Part shown: piece after piece, positions 30,403 through 38,855 of the stretch
How positions within the stretch are numbered: the first letter of the stretch is position 1
How the letters are laid out: each line of letters opens with the position of its first letter
Assembly (NCBI RefSeq): GCF_015751895.1
Contig: NZ_JADOTZ010000001.1
Coordinates: 2,108,001 to 2,172,000, forward strand
Direction of reading: 5' to 3'
DNA: 64,000 nucleotides
From: Zhihengliuella flava
GTDB taxonomy: Bacteria; Actinomycetota; Actinomycetes; Actinomycetales; Micrococcaceae
Translations under genes and position numbers: made by a program
The notes under the pieces: model-generated
What the model saw: only the letters and a program-made list of their open reading frames with translations
Database searches by the model: none
What the model was told of the DNA's origin: nothing

Positions 30403-33273
30403 CTAGCAGGCGCCGGCTAGCTCCCACGGGCCGTGACGCTGGCCGGGCTCTTGGTTGCGGGAGTACCACTGGGCAGTGAAGGCTTGCCCGCCGTGCACGA
30501 CCGTCTCGCCTCCGGTGTAGACCTCGGAGGGCGTCCACGCGGCGGCGGTAGTCTCCAGTGCGGCGCAGGCCACCGGCTCGCCTTGCTCAGCCCACGCCGA
30601 GTAGGGGTTGGCCCCGGGCTCCTGGTTGCGGGAATACCACTGCGCCTCGAACGTGGCGCCGTCGTAGCTGACCGTGTCCCCGGCGCGGTACGTGGCGTCG
30701 GCCTCCCACGGCGCTGCGGCGGGCGGCCCGGAGGCCAGCTCCAACCCCACGAGGACCGGGTCGTGGTCCGAAGCGCGGTACTGATCCGCGGTATACAGGT
30801 CGGTCACGTTGTAGTTATACCGGCTGTATTCGAGCGCAATCGGCTCGTCGGCGTTGATGTCCCAGACCGTGGATCCGCTCACCGTCTCGGCGGCCTCCGG
30901 CGAGGCGAGGATGTGATCTAGCGATCCCACCAGCGAGTCGAAGAGGTACGTGTGCTCCGTCTCGCTGCCGAGGTTGGCGTAACCGGCCGCATAGAACACC
31001 TCCATGGGGTCCTCGTGGGTGTAGGAATTGAAGTCGCCCGTGAGGAACACCTTCTCCGTGTTCCGCGAGTCGGTGAGTTCATCGGCAAAGTCCACGAGCG
31101 CCTCGGCCTGTTCTACGCGGGCCTGATTCCACGCGCCCTGGCCGTCGCCGATGTCGGCGTTCGCCGAGCCGTCTGCCGGGTCAGAACCCTTGGACTTGAA
31201 GTGATTCACGATCGCCACGAAGCGCGTCTGCACATTGCCTCGTTTGGCCTGGAAGGCCTGGGCCAGCGGCTCGCGGGCGTTGGAGAAGGCCGCGGAATCA
31301 GTCAGGATGACCGACTCCTCGATGGGCTTGACCGCATCCTTTTGGTAGATGAACGCGGTGCGGATGACGTCTTCGTCGGCTGGCACGTCCGCGGGGGAGG
31401 GGACGTACTGCCAGACGTCGTCGCCGAGGGCCTCGTTGAGGGCGTCGGTGAGGGTGGCCAGCGCAAAGTCGCGGTCCTTGCCGAATGCGGCGGAGTTCTC
31501 GATCTCTTCGAGGGAAACGACGTCGGCGTCGAGCGCGTTGATGGCCGCGACGATCTTGGCCTCTTGGCGCTCGAGGTCCTCGGAGTCCGCGGCACCGCGC
31601 GGCCCGTTCGGGTTGCAGCGGTTAGTGGCCACCGGTTCGCCGTCGCGATCCGTGTACCAGCTGCACGTGCCTCCGAGCTCGGCGACGAATTCCTCGCCCG
31701 TGGTCGGGAAATAGTTCAGGACATTGAAGGAGGAGAGCGTGATGTCTCCGCCAACCTCGGCCGGAGTCTCTTCACGCGTGTTGTCGAACGTCACCGGCAC
31801 GTCCTCGTCCGCAGCGCCCGTGACCTGGCCCTGCGGTTGGAAGCGCCACTCGTCGAAGCTGTAGTGCAGCACCACCGGCGCCGTGAACTCAACCTCGGCG
31901 CCCACCCGGATCGGCTGGTCAGCGTCGAGGTAGGGCAGCGGCGAGTCCTTGGCCGCGTCGTTGCGCATGTAATCCGCCGTGGCGCCGTCGTCCAGCAGGA
32001 TGGACCGGGACGCGTTCTCCTCGGCGATCTGGGCGGCGAGGTCGGAGCCGGCGGGGGCGACGTCGGTGGGCTGCAGCAGGCGCGGCTCGCCCGGAACCAG
32101 CTCGCTGTCGCCGAAGGCCAAGCCGATCTCTCCGTACTGATTCAGCGAGTAGTTGTCCGCGACCGTGAAACCGGAGGCGGGCTGGAACAGCATGGATTCA
32201 AACCGCTCCCGGTCCGCATCGTCGGTGGGCCACGCGCCGGTCAGTGCGGTCACGGGCTCCACCTGTTCATCGAGCACTTCGACGGTCCCGTCGGAGGCGT
32301 TGACCTGGGTCAGGCCGTAGTACTCGGTCGCGTAGCCGGAGACCTCGACGTAGTCGCCGACGGCCACATCGCTTGTGGCGTCCGGCGCATAGACAAAGAC
32401 CCCGTGGCTCGCGGCGGATTCGACGTCTGCACCGGTGCCCGGGGTCTGAATGAAGAGGCCGTCCAGCCCGCCGGTGGGGAATGCGGCGGTGACGACGCCG
32501 TGCGTCACCACGTCGGTTCCCTCGAGCGGCGTCGCATCTGCTTCGCCCTGGATCTCAGCAATCGTGACGGTCTGCGCCGGTTCGTCAGGCTCGCCATCGC
32601 CGCCGTCGCCATTGCCGCCGTCGCCCGTGGACGCGGTCGGTGTGACGGCGGCGCTCAGGCTGAAGTCGGCCGAGTTGTCGTCGCTGTCCGGCCCCTCCGT
32701 GCGGTTGAGGGACTTCGGATCCGCGTTGCTCGCCGGCGCGTCGGCGGCCTCAGTCTCAAACGTGTTGGAGGAGCCGTAGCCCAGAAGGTCCGCGACGTTC
32801 TCGACGCCGATGATCGATCCCGTCGGCAGGCTGAGGCGTTCGCTGGTCTGGGCCAGAATGATGGTGCCGCGGCTGCCGGAAGGATTGAAGGCGCCTCCCG
32901 CGGTGACGTCCGCGGCGGGCAGCTGGTCCCCGGCGGTGCCGTTGGAGCCGCCAGAAATGAGGAAGTGGCCGCCCGGCTCGATGGTGCCGGACAGCTCGGC
33001 GAGGCCGTGGGAGTCAGCCTCTCCCGTGGCCGAACGGTACTGCAGGCTCCAGCCGTCGAGGCTCACCGCGTGGTCGGTGGGATTGAACAGCTCGACGAAC
33101 TTGTGGGTGAATGCGGCGTCCCGGCTGCCGCCGGAGAGATACGCCTCGTTGATGACGACGCCGGCCGCATCGGGTTCCGTGTCCGCTGCGGCGGCGGTCG
33201 GGACCAGCAGCGAGGCGCCGAGCGCCGCGGCAGCGGCGACGGCGGCCGGGCGGGAGAGGTGGAGTGAATGCAC
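30403..33273 (-). CDS. ExeM/NucH-type extracellular nuclease with lamin-tail and two CBM5/12 domains
   Basis: 956 residues. A signal peptide (cleavage near TAAAADT) is followed by a lamin-tail domain (INEAYLSGG, KFVELFNPTD). An OB-like ExeM module follows, then an endonuclease/exonuclease/phosphatase domain with SSFNVLNYFPT, SLEEIENSAA, NHFKSKGSD, GDFNSYTHEDPM and the catalytic SDHDPVLVG. At the C-terminus are two carbohydrate-binding modules of CBM5/12 type, each with an AQWYSRNQEPG core. The enzyme should degrade extracellular DNA while bound to chitin-like polymers or cell walls. The GTG at 33273 was chosen because AAGGAC lies 5 nt upstream and the signal peptide follows directly. Confidence 0.92.
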   Translation of the reverse strand: MHSLHLSRPAAVAAAAALGASLLVPTAAAADTEPDAAGVVINEAYLSGGSRDAAFTHKFVELFNPTDHAVSLDGWSLQYRSATGEADSHGLAELSGTIEPGGHFLISGGSNGTAGDQLPAADVTAGGAFNPSGSRGTIILAQTSERLSLPTGSIIGVENVADLLGYGSSNTFETEAADAPASNADPKSLNRTEGPDSDDNSADFSLSAAVTPTASTGDGGNGDGGDGEPDEPAQTVTIAEIQGEADATPLEGTDVVTHGVVTAAFPTGGLDGLFIQTPGTGADVESAASHGVFVYAPDATSDVAVGDYVEVSGYATEYYGLTQVNASDGTVEVLDEQVEPVTALTGAWPTDDADRERFESMLFQPASGFTVADNYSLNQYGEIGLAFGDSELVPGEPRLLQPTDVAPAGSDLAAQIAEENASRSILLDDGATADYMRNDAAKDSPLPYLDADQPIRVGAEVEFTAPVVLHYSFDEWRFQPQGQVTGAADEDVPVTFDNTREETPAEVGGDITLSSFNVLNYFPTTGEEFVAELGGTCSWYTDRDGEPVATNRCNPNGPRGAADSEDLERQEAKIVAAINALDADVVSLEEIENSAAFGKDRDFALATLTDALNEALGDDVWQYVPSPADVPADEDVIRTAFIYQKDAVKPIEESVILTDSAAFSNAREPLAQAFQAKRGNVQTRFVAIVNHFKSKGSDPADGSANADIGDGQGAWNQARVEQAEALVDFADELTDSRNTEKVFLTGDFNSYTHEDPMEVFYAAGYANLGSETEHTYLFDSLVGSLDHILASPEAAETVSGSTVWDINADEPIALEYSRYNYNVTDLYTADQYRASDHDPVLVGLELASGPPAAAPWEADATYRAGDTVSYDGATFEAQWYSRNQEPGANPYSAWAEQGEPVACAALETTAAAWTPSEVYTGGETVVHGGQAFTAQWYSRNQEPGQRHGPWELAGAC

Positions 33274-33493
33274 GATTCGTCCTTGGGTAGGTGATGCATT
33301 AAGCAAACGTTTGATAGTTCACCAGTAAAGCGTGAACTGTGGATTGCGTCACCCTTTCCGCGAAGTAGACAGCGCGTGCCACGTAGGGCCCGGCGTCGGC
33401 ACGTCGGGCCACCGGCTGCGGCGTCACACTTCGGAACGTGGGGCGGTTGCCGGCACCCGGTGCAGCGCGGCGTCGTCGTGCCCGTTAAACCAG

Positions 33494-33528
33494 AGAGGCA
33501 GCGCCCGGAGAAACCGGGCGCTGCCTCT
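33494..33528 (-). terminator. Terminator of tRNA-Ser(UGA)
   Basis: A 15-bp stem with arms AGAGGCAGCGCCCGG and CCGGGCGCTGCCTCT. The surrounding 33274-33493 stretch shows no gene. Confidence 0.75.
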
Positions 33529-33536
33529 GAATGGCG

Positions 33537-33624
33537 CGGATGGTAAGGGATTTGAACCCTTGGTACGGGGTTACCGCACAACGGTTTTCAAGACCGTCTC
33601 CTTAGGCCGCTCGGACAACCATCC
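33537..33624 (-). tRNA. tRNA-Ser(UGA)
   Basis: Acceptor arms GGATGGT/ACCATCC, class II variable arm, anticodon loop CTTGAAA giving TGA, T-loop GGTTCAAATCC. CCA is not encoded directly after the discriminator base. Confidence 0.94.
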
Positions 33625-33718
33625 AGGGTAGTCAACTTTAGGTGCTCGAGCGGATCAGCGCCAATGCGGTGGGTTACGGTGAGGCAAACAGCTTGCGGCA
33701 CGACCCAGGAGGAACACC

Positions 33719-34729
33719 GTGCAGAATTCCATGAGAGCCGTTCACTTTACTGACGCCGGCGGGCCCGAGGTGGTGGAGGTGCAGCGGGTTGAGATTCCTG
33801 AGCCGCAGCCCGGCGAAGTCTTGGTCAAGGTGGCGGCCGCGGGGCTCAACCGCGCCGACGTAGCCCAGCGTGCGGGACTCTACCCGCCGCCGCCCGGCGC
33901 CGGAGACATCCCGGGGCTCGAAGTCTCCGGCACCATCGTTTCCTCCGGGCCAGGCGTGCATCAGGGCATGGGGTACGACGACGGTTCCGAGGTTTGTGCG
34001 CTGCTGGCGGGCGGTGGTTACGCCGAGTATGTTGCCGTTCCTGCGGCTCAGACTGTGCCGGTGCCGGCCGGGGTGTCCCTCGAGGACGCCGCGGGGTTGC
34101 CGGAGGTGGCGGCGACCGTCTGGTCCAACGTCGTGATGGAGGCGGGCCTTCAGGCGGGGGAGTGGCTGTTGGTCCACGGCGGATCCGGCGGCATTGGATC
34201 TGCCGCGATCCAGATCATGAAGGCGTACGGGGCCCACGTGGCCGTGACGGGCGGCAGCGAGGAGAAGCTGGACTACGCCCGTGAACTGGGCGCCGACGTC
34301 GCCATTAATTACCGTGAGCAGGACTTCGTCGAGGAAGTCCGCCGGGCGACGTCGGAGCGGGAGGTGCCCGGGGCCGACGTCATCCTCGATGTGGTCGGGG
34401 CCAAATACTTGGCCCGCAACCTCGAGGTGCTGAGCACGTCCGGACGCCTGGCGGTCATCGGCTTCGTCGGCGGTAAGAGAGCGGAGCTTGACTTGGGCTT
34501 ACTCGCGAAGAAGCGCGCCAAGGTCATCGCCACCACGCTGCGCGCGCGGCCAGCGGAGGAAAAGGCCAGGATCATGCAGGAAGTGCGCGAGCATGTCTGG
34601 CCGATGCTCACCCACAAACACCTGAAGGTCACCACGGACCGCGTGTTTGGTTTGGAGGAGGCGCGCGAGGCGCACGAGTATTTCGACTCGGGCGAGCACC
34701 GCGGCAAAGTCCTCCTGGCCATCGACTGA
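33719..34729 (+). CDS. NAD(P)H:quinone oxidoreductase (zinc-free MDR family, PIG3-like)
   Basis: Medium-chain dehydrogenase/reductase, 336 residues, probably NADPH-dependent quinone reduction in the cytoplasm. The N-terminal GroES-like domain has GLNRADVAQRAGLYPPPPGA and the conserved PGLEVSG. The cofactor domain has LVHGGSGGIGSAAIQIMK. There are no zinc-ligand cysteines, which fits the quinone oxidoreductase branch. The GTG start has AGGAGG 6 nt upstream. The gene precedes a small hypothetical gene after 39 nt; a shared transcript is possible. Confidence 0.92.
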   Translation: MQNSMRAVHFTDAGGPEVVEVQRVEIPEPQPGEVLVKVAAAGLNRADVAQRAGLYPPPPGAGDIPGLEVSGTIVSSGPGVHQGMGYDDGSEVCALLAGGGYAEYVAVPAAQTVPVPAGVSLEDAAGLPEVAATVWSNVVMEAGLQAGEWLLVHGGSGGIGSAAIQIMKAYGAHVAVTGGSEEKLDYARELGADVAINYREQDFVEEVRRATSEREVPGADVILDVVGAKYLARNLEVLSTSGRLAVIGFVGGKRAELDLGLLAKKRAKVIATTLRARPAEEKARIMQEVREHVWPMLTHKHLKVTTDRVFGLEEAREAHEYFDSGEHRGKVLLAID

Positions 34730-34768
34730 GCGCCCTGCCCAGCGGACGCACCATGAAAGAATGGTGGC

Positions 34769-35266
34769 ATGGGAATCTTCTCTGACCTGCGCGCTGCCCG
34801 GCGCGAGAACAGGGAGCTAGGTCAGGGCGTGTGGCGCCGCGCGCATGACCGGTTTGAACGCGGGCTGGACCGCTTTCATCAGGTGCTCGAGGGGATTGAA
34901 TCGGACGAGCTCTACAACGCGCTCGTTGAGGTCGCGAACGACCTCGCGGATCTGCGCGAGCCCGTCCGGGCCGTCTGCGTGCGCGGTCAACGCTTGCGCC
35001 CGTCCGAGGGCACGGACATTCCCGCCGGTGCCGACGTCGCCCACCGCGCACTCTCTCGGGCCGCTAACGACGTGGCTCAGGCCGCTCAGGCCGCCGCGAT
35101 GGCCCGGCTGGAGCTCGAGGGCGGCGCTGGCGTGCCAGCTGGAGCCGATGGCTCCGCGCTGGGGGCGGCGGTGCGTGAGGAGCCCGCCGTGATCAACGTG
35201 CGCCGGCGCGCCGAGGCGGTTCACGAGGGCGTCCGGCAAGCGACGGCCGCCGCACGGCGCCTCTAA
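34769..35266 (+). CDS. Conserved hypothetical protein (helical, 165 aa)
   Basis: 165 residues, almost entirely helical, without signal peptide or membrane span. The N-terminus is MGIFSDLRAARREN, followed by a helix-rich middle (DRFERGLDRFHQVLEGIESDELYNALVEVANDL) read in pieces, and Ala-rich C-terminal helices. Sequences of this kind occur in Arthrobacter-like genomes as far as I recall; no function is known. AAGAAT, 6 nt before the ATG, is a weak leaderless-type hexamer and no Shine-Dalgarno is evident. Confidence 0.7.
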   Translation: MGIFSDLRAARRENRELGQGVWRRAHDRFERGLDRFHQVLEGIESDELYNALVEVANDLADLREPVRAVCVRGQRLRPSEGTDIPAGADVAHRALSRAANDVAQAAQAAAMARLELEGGAGVPAGADGSALGAAVREEPAVINVRRRAEAVHEGVRQATAAARRL

Positions 35267-35403
35267 GCGCGGCCCGGAGCGCGCCTTAGTTAAGAAGCAT
35301 TGTTAACCGGGTTGCGGCGTCGTCTATTCCCGGCGACCCGCGGACTACGCCGAGGGCGAGACTCCCTGTTGCCAGAGCCCGACGCGGTGGCAGGATAAGG
35401 GTT

Positions 35404-36252
35404 ATGACTACTTATGAGTCCCCTGTTGTGAAGTTCAATGATGGCCGCTCGATCCCTCAGCTCGGCTACGGCGTGTGGCAGGTTGAGGATGACGTGGCGG
35501 AGAAGGTGGTGGGCCTAGCCTTCGAGGCCGGCTACCGCCACATCGATACCGCCAAGATCTACGGCAATGAGGAAGGGGTCGGCCGCGCCATCGCGTCGTC
35601 CGGCCTGAAGCGCGAGGACCTGTACATCACCACCAAGCTCTGGAACGCGGACCAGGGCTACGACGAGACGCTGGCCGCGTTTGACGCCTCGCTGCAGCGG
35701 CTCGGCCTCGACTACGTAGACCTGTACCTGATCCACTGGCTGCAGCCGAAGCAGGGCAAGTACGTCGACACGTGGAAGGCGCTCGTGGAGCTGCAGAAGT
35801 CCGGCCGTGTGAAGTCGATCGGCGTGTCAAACTTCACCGTGGAGGCCTTGCGTGAAATCGAGGAGGCCACCGGGGTGGTCCCCGCGATTCACCAGGTGGA
35901 GACCCACCCGTACTTCCCCCAGACCGAGCTGCGCGACTACCAGGCGGCCAAGGGGATCGTGCACGAATCCTGGTCCCCGTTGGGCAGCAACAAGAATGGC
36001 GTGATGGAGGACCCGGTGATCGTGGAGATCGCCGAGAAGCACGGCGCCACGGCCGCGCAGGTGGTCATCGCATGGCATCTGGCCAAGGGCAACGTGGTCA
36101 TCCCGAAGTCGGTCACCCCGGAGCGCATTGTGCAGAACTGGGAATCCTTGGGCGTGACGCTTGACGACGCCGACGTGGCCGCCATTGACGGCTTGGACCG
36201 CGGCGCTGACGGGCGCGTGGGCGCGGACCCAGCCGTGAGCGACTTCGCCTAG
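35404..36252 (+). CDS. Aldo/keto reductase (2,5-diketo-D-gluconate reductase type)
   Basis: 282 residues forming an AKR TIM barrel that reduces aldehydes or ketones with NADPH. The catalytic tetrad is visible: Asp and Tyr in HIDTAKIYGNEEGVG, Lys in ITTKLW, His in LYLIHW. The cofactor-binding C-terminal segment is VIPKSVTPERIVQNW. Closest in character to the AKR5 group (DkgA/B). Monocistronic; the IS remnant begins 84 bp downstream. An AAGG stretch 4 nt before the ATG is a weak ribosome-binding site. Confidence 0.93.
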   Translation: MTTYESPVVKFNDGRSIPQLGYGVWQVEDDVAEKVVGLAFEAGYRHIDTAKIYGNEEGVGRAIASSGLKREDLYITTKLWNADQGYDETLAAFDASLQRLGLDYVDLYLIHWLQPKQGKYVDTWKALVELQKSGRVKSIGVSNFTVEALREIEEATGVVPAIHQVETHPYFPQTELRDYQAAKGIVHESWSPLGSNKNGVMEDPVIVEIAEKHGATAAQVVIAWHLAKGNVVIPKSVTPERIVQNWESLGVTLDDADVAAIDGLDRGADGRVGADPAVSDFA

Positions 36253-36336
36253 TCAGAATTCACCGGTCCGTGACGACGGCGGGCGGCCCCACGCGGGCCG
36301 CCCGCCGCGGCGTTTAACTGGCGCGTCGCGGCCGGC

Positions 36337-36362
36337 GGGTTATCGGTGAGAAACGTGTTGCT
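36337..36362 (+). repeat. Left terminal inverted repeat of the IS remnant
   Basis: Begins GGGTTAT and ends AAACGTGTTGCT; pairs with the right repeat at 37127-37152. Confidence 0.7.
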
Positions 36363-36436
36363 GGCTGAGCGTGCTCGTCAATACTGGTGCGGCAGGATCG
36401 GGATCGGCATACTCTGAATCGTAGATCTCTGGGGGG

Positions 36437-37105
36437 ATGCTTGCATCTTCGGTCGAGTGTGATCTCTGTGGTGGACGCGTCACGATGTTTGGCCGGACTG
36501 CAGCAGGTGTGCAGCGTTTCTGTTGCGCTGCGTGTGGTGCGACGACGTCGCGCAGGCAACGGTGCTTGGTCCATATTCGACGCAATGTGCGCACCGATCT
36601 CACGAGCCGCCCACGGACTTGACCAGGCAAGGAGCTAGGCACGCTCTCGCTGGCGCTGACGAAGATCATCACGCGCGATGAAGCGGCAGCTTGGACGAAG
36701 GCTCTCGCGGAGTTCCACCAACGGCACCGCAGCTATATTTATGCACGCACCTACCGGAACGAGCGCACCGGGCTCGTGCCTGCGTGGGTGCGAGCGCATC
36801 AGAAGTCCTGGTTCTTCCACGACAGGCTACGTAAGGCCTACAAGCTCTGAGAGCGCTGCAGTATGCGCCATCACCGAGGAATTCCCGACGAACACCTGCG
36901 GCGAGCGGTCGAGTGGTTCCTTGTCTTGCGCAGCGAAGCACCAAAGCCGCCTCATCAGCTCATCGAGAAGCAGCACTACCAACCCGCTCCGACTGCTCCG
37001 ATACTGCGAGAGGAACCAATCGGCCCCGAGCTCTATGGGCAAACCGGCAGTGCCGAAGAAGGACTCTGGAACCGGACAGGCGGGGGCGGACAATCCCACC
37101 ACTAG
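36437..37105 (+). pseudogene. IS1249-family transposase pseudogene
   Basis: One reading frame with two in-frame stops (TGA at 36620 and 36848) and at least two internal deletions. The first part has the N-terminal zinc finger (CDLCGG...CCAACG) and then CLVHIRRNVRTDLTSRPRT. The middle part has a helical segment with WTKALAEFHQRHRSYI. The last part has RHHRGIPDEHLRRAVEWFL and the family C-terminus EEPIGPELYGQTGSAEEGLW. About 100 residues, including catalytic-core segments, appear to be missing after the zinc finger, and more before RHHRG. It cannot encode an active enzyme. Confidence 0.8.
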
Positions 37106-37126
37106 CTCCCGCAACGCACCCGGGAT

Positions 37127-37152
37127 AGCAACACGTTTTTGGCCCATAACCC
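37127..37152 (-). repeat. Right terminal inverted repeat of the IS remnant
   Basis: Reverse complement begins GGGTTAT and ends AAACGTGTTGCT; the four differences from the left copy lie between these blocks. Confidence 0.7.
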
Positions 37153-37171
37153 ACGCTGGGGCCAACACAGA

Positions 37172-37202
37172 AACGCCCGGCTCGCGAGGCGAACCGGGCG
37201 TT
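37172..37202 (-). terminator. Terminator of tRNA-Thr(CGU)
   Basis: Stem AACGCCCGG/CCGGGCGTT with an inner TCGC/GCGA pairing. Confidence 0.75.
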
Positions 37203-37207
37203 GACTG

Positions 37208-37280
37208 AGCCTCCTACCAGAATCGAACTGGTGACCTTTTCATTACGAGTGAAACGCTCTACCGACTGAGCTAAGGAGGC
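37208..37280 (-). tRNA. tRNA-Thr(CGU)
   Basis: Acceptor arms GCCTCCT/AGGAGGC, D-arm AGCTCAGTCGGTAGAGC, anticodon loop CTCGTAA giving CGT, T-loop AGTTCGATTCT. CCA not encoded. Confidence 0.95.
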
Positions 37281-37353
37281 CGGTGGGCTCGCTGGCCCAC
37301 GAGCGACTACTTTATAGGAGGTTTTCGGCCGAGGTCAAAACGGGCGGTCTCCG

Positions 37354-38850
37354 TCAGCACGTCGCATCGGACGCGGGGAATTCTCCGTCGAGCAAGAACG
37401 CGTCGACCGCCTGGGTCACGCAGTCGTTGCTCCTGCCGTAGGCGGTGTGGCCCTCGCCGTCGTAGGTCAGCAGAGAAACGTTGCTGGGGTCCTCGCCCGC
37501 GAGCTGATCGGCCAGGGCTTGCGACCATTCGTAGGGCGTTGCCGGGTCGCCCGTGGTCCCGACGACGAGGGCCCGGGAGTTTGCGTTCAGGGGTTCGGCG
37601 GGGTCTTCGGTGCCCGTCGGCTCGGCCGGCCACCCCGTACACGCCAGCTCGCCGCCCAGGTACCACCCGAGGGTCGGGGAGATGTCGCTGAGCAGGCGAT
37701 CGAGCTCGGCGCCGTCGACCGTTGGGTCAGAGTAGTCTAAGCAGTTGATCGCGGTGAACGCGTCCCACGAGTTATCGAGGTACGTGCCGTCGGCGGCGCG
37801 CCCCGAACGGGCATCGGCCATCTGCATGAGGCGTTCCGGATCGCCCTGTTCGAGCTCCTGGAGTGCGACGACCAACGTGTCCCACCAGGCGTCCTCGTAG
37901 AGCGGTAGCAGCAGGGCATTGGCCAGTTCACGATCGTTGAACTCGCGCCCGTCCTGCGTTTGCAAGGGCTCGGCGGCGAGTTCGTCCATGTAGCGATTGA
38001 GCTGCGCCAGCCCCGCGTCGGCGCCGCCGCTCACCGGGCAGTCCCTCACCCCGTCGCACCACTCCACCCACGTGCGGAGAGATTGCTCGAACCGCTGCGC
38101 CTGCCCCGTAGTGACTTGGCTCAGACCCAACGCCGGGTTCATCGCGCCGTCGAGCACCATGCGGTCCACGTTTTCTCCGAACAGGTCCGAGTAGGCGGCC
38201 CCCAGCTTGGTGCCGTAGGAGAAGCCCAAGTAGTCCAGACGCTCCTCGCCGACGGCGGCCCGCAGGATGTCGAGGTCCCGGGCGGCGCTCTCGGTATCGA
38301 CGTGCGCGAGGGCCTCGCCGTTCTTCTCGGCACACAGCGCGCCGAGCTCCTCCATGGACAGGGTGTTCCCGGCCCGCGACGCGTCGAGCTGGGCGGGGGT
38401 GCGGCACTGAATCGGTTCCGAGTCACCCACCCCGCGCGGATCGAAGCCGATGAGGTGGTACTTTTCCCGCAGCTCAGGAGAGAAGGTCGACGTCGCCGCG
38501 TTGCGCAGCAGGTCAATCCCGGACGCTCCGGGCCCGCCAGGATTGACAAAGAGCGAGCCGCGCGGCATGAGGGCCTGGTGGCGCATCAGCGCGATCTCGA
38601 TGCTCTCCGAGCCGGGATCCGCGTAATTCAGTGGCACCACCACGGTGGCGCACTCAAAGTCCTCCTCGCACGGTTCCCACTGGGCGGTTTGCTCGTAGTA
38701 ACGCTCCAACGCGTCCGGAACCGGCGCCGAGTACGTTTCCTCCTGGGCGGGCTCTGCCTCGGTGCATGCAGCCAAGAGCGCTGTCACGGCGAGCGTGGCC
38801 GCGGCCGCACGCAACAACCGGGACCAGCGATGCGTACGGGGAGAAGTCAT
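37354..38850 (-). CDS. Secreted alpha/beta-hydrolase lipoprotein, tripeptidyl aminopeptidase-like
   Basis: 498 residues. A Tat/Sec-like basic N-terminus and hydrophobic stretch lead to a lipobox (LLAAC), so the enzyme is probably anchored outside the membrane. The nucleophile motif is LGFSYGTKLG, the oxyanion segment NPGGPGASG, and DPRGVGDSEP follows as in the Streptomyces tripeptidyl aminopeptidase/SlpD group. The C-terminal TAP domain has the acid in TTGDPATPYEWS and the histidine in GEGHTAYG. It releases N-terminal peptides from proteins. The ATG is 5 nt after the holB stop, so it is likely the third gene of tmk-holB-peptidase. Confidence 0.92.
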   Translation of the reverse strand: MTSPRTHRWSRLLRAAAATLAVTALLAACTEAEPAQEETYSAPVPDALERYYEQTAQWEPCEEDFECATVVVPLNYADPGSESIEIALMRHQALMPRGSLFVNPGGPGASGIDLLRNAATSTFSPELREKYHLIGFDPRGVGDSEPIQCRTPAQLDASRAGNTLSMEELGALCAEKNGEALAHVDTESAARDLDILRAAVGEERLDYLGFSYGTKLGAAYSDLFGENVDRMVLDGAMNPALGLSQVTTGQAQRFEQSLRTWVEWCDGVRDCPVSGGADAGLAQLNRYMDELAAEPLQTQDGREFNDRELANALLLPLYEDAWWDTLVVALQELEQGDPERLMQMADARSGRAADGTYLDNSWDAFTAINCLDYSDPTVDGAELDRLLSDISPTLGWYLGGELACTGWPAEPTGTEDPAEPLNANSRALVVGTTGDPATPYEWSQALADQLAGEDPSNVSLLTYDGEGHTAYGRSNDCVTQAVDAFLLDGEFPASDATC

Positions 38851-38855
38851 GCGCT

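Larger units (their letters stand above)
36337..37152 (+). mobile_element. Decayed IS1249-like insertion sequence with recognisable inverted repeats
   Basis: An 816-bp element bounded by imperfect 26-bp inverted repeats (22 of 26 identical) and filled by remnants of one transposase frame. Intact IS1249-type elements are about 1.3 kb, so roughly 0.5 kb has been lost from the inside. No 8-bp target duplication is left at the borders. It lies between an aldo/keto reductase gene and tRNA-Thr. Confidence 0.75.

Noticed and set aside
30952-33267. A 771-codon open frame on the plus strand opposite the ExeM-type nuclease gene
   Set aside because: Arg/Val/Gly-rich shadow frame without signal peptide or motifs. 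The opposite strand encodes an intact multidomain nuclease.
36387-36638. An 83-codon plus-strand frame in the IS remnant
   Set aside because: It is out of frame with the transposase remnant, which is clearly read in the frame starting at 36437.
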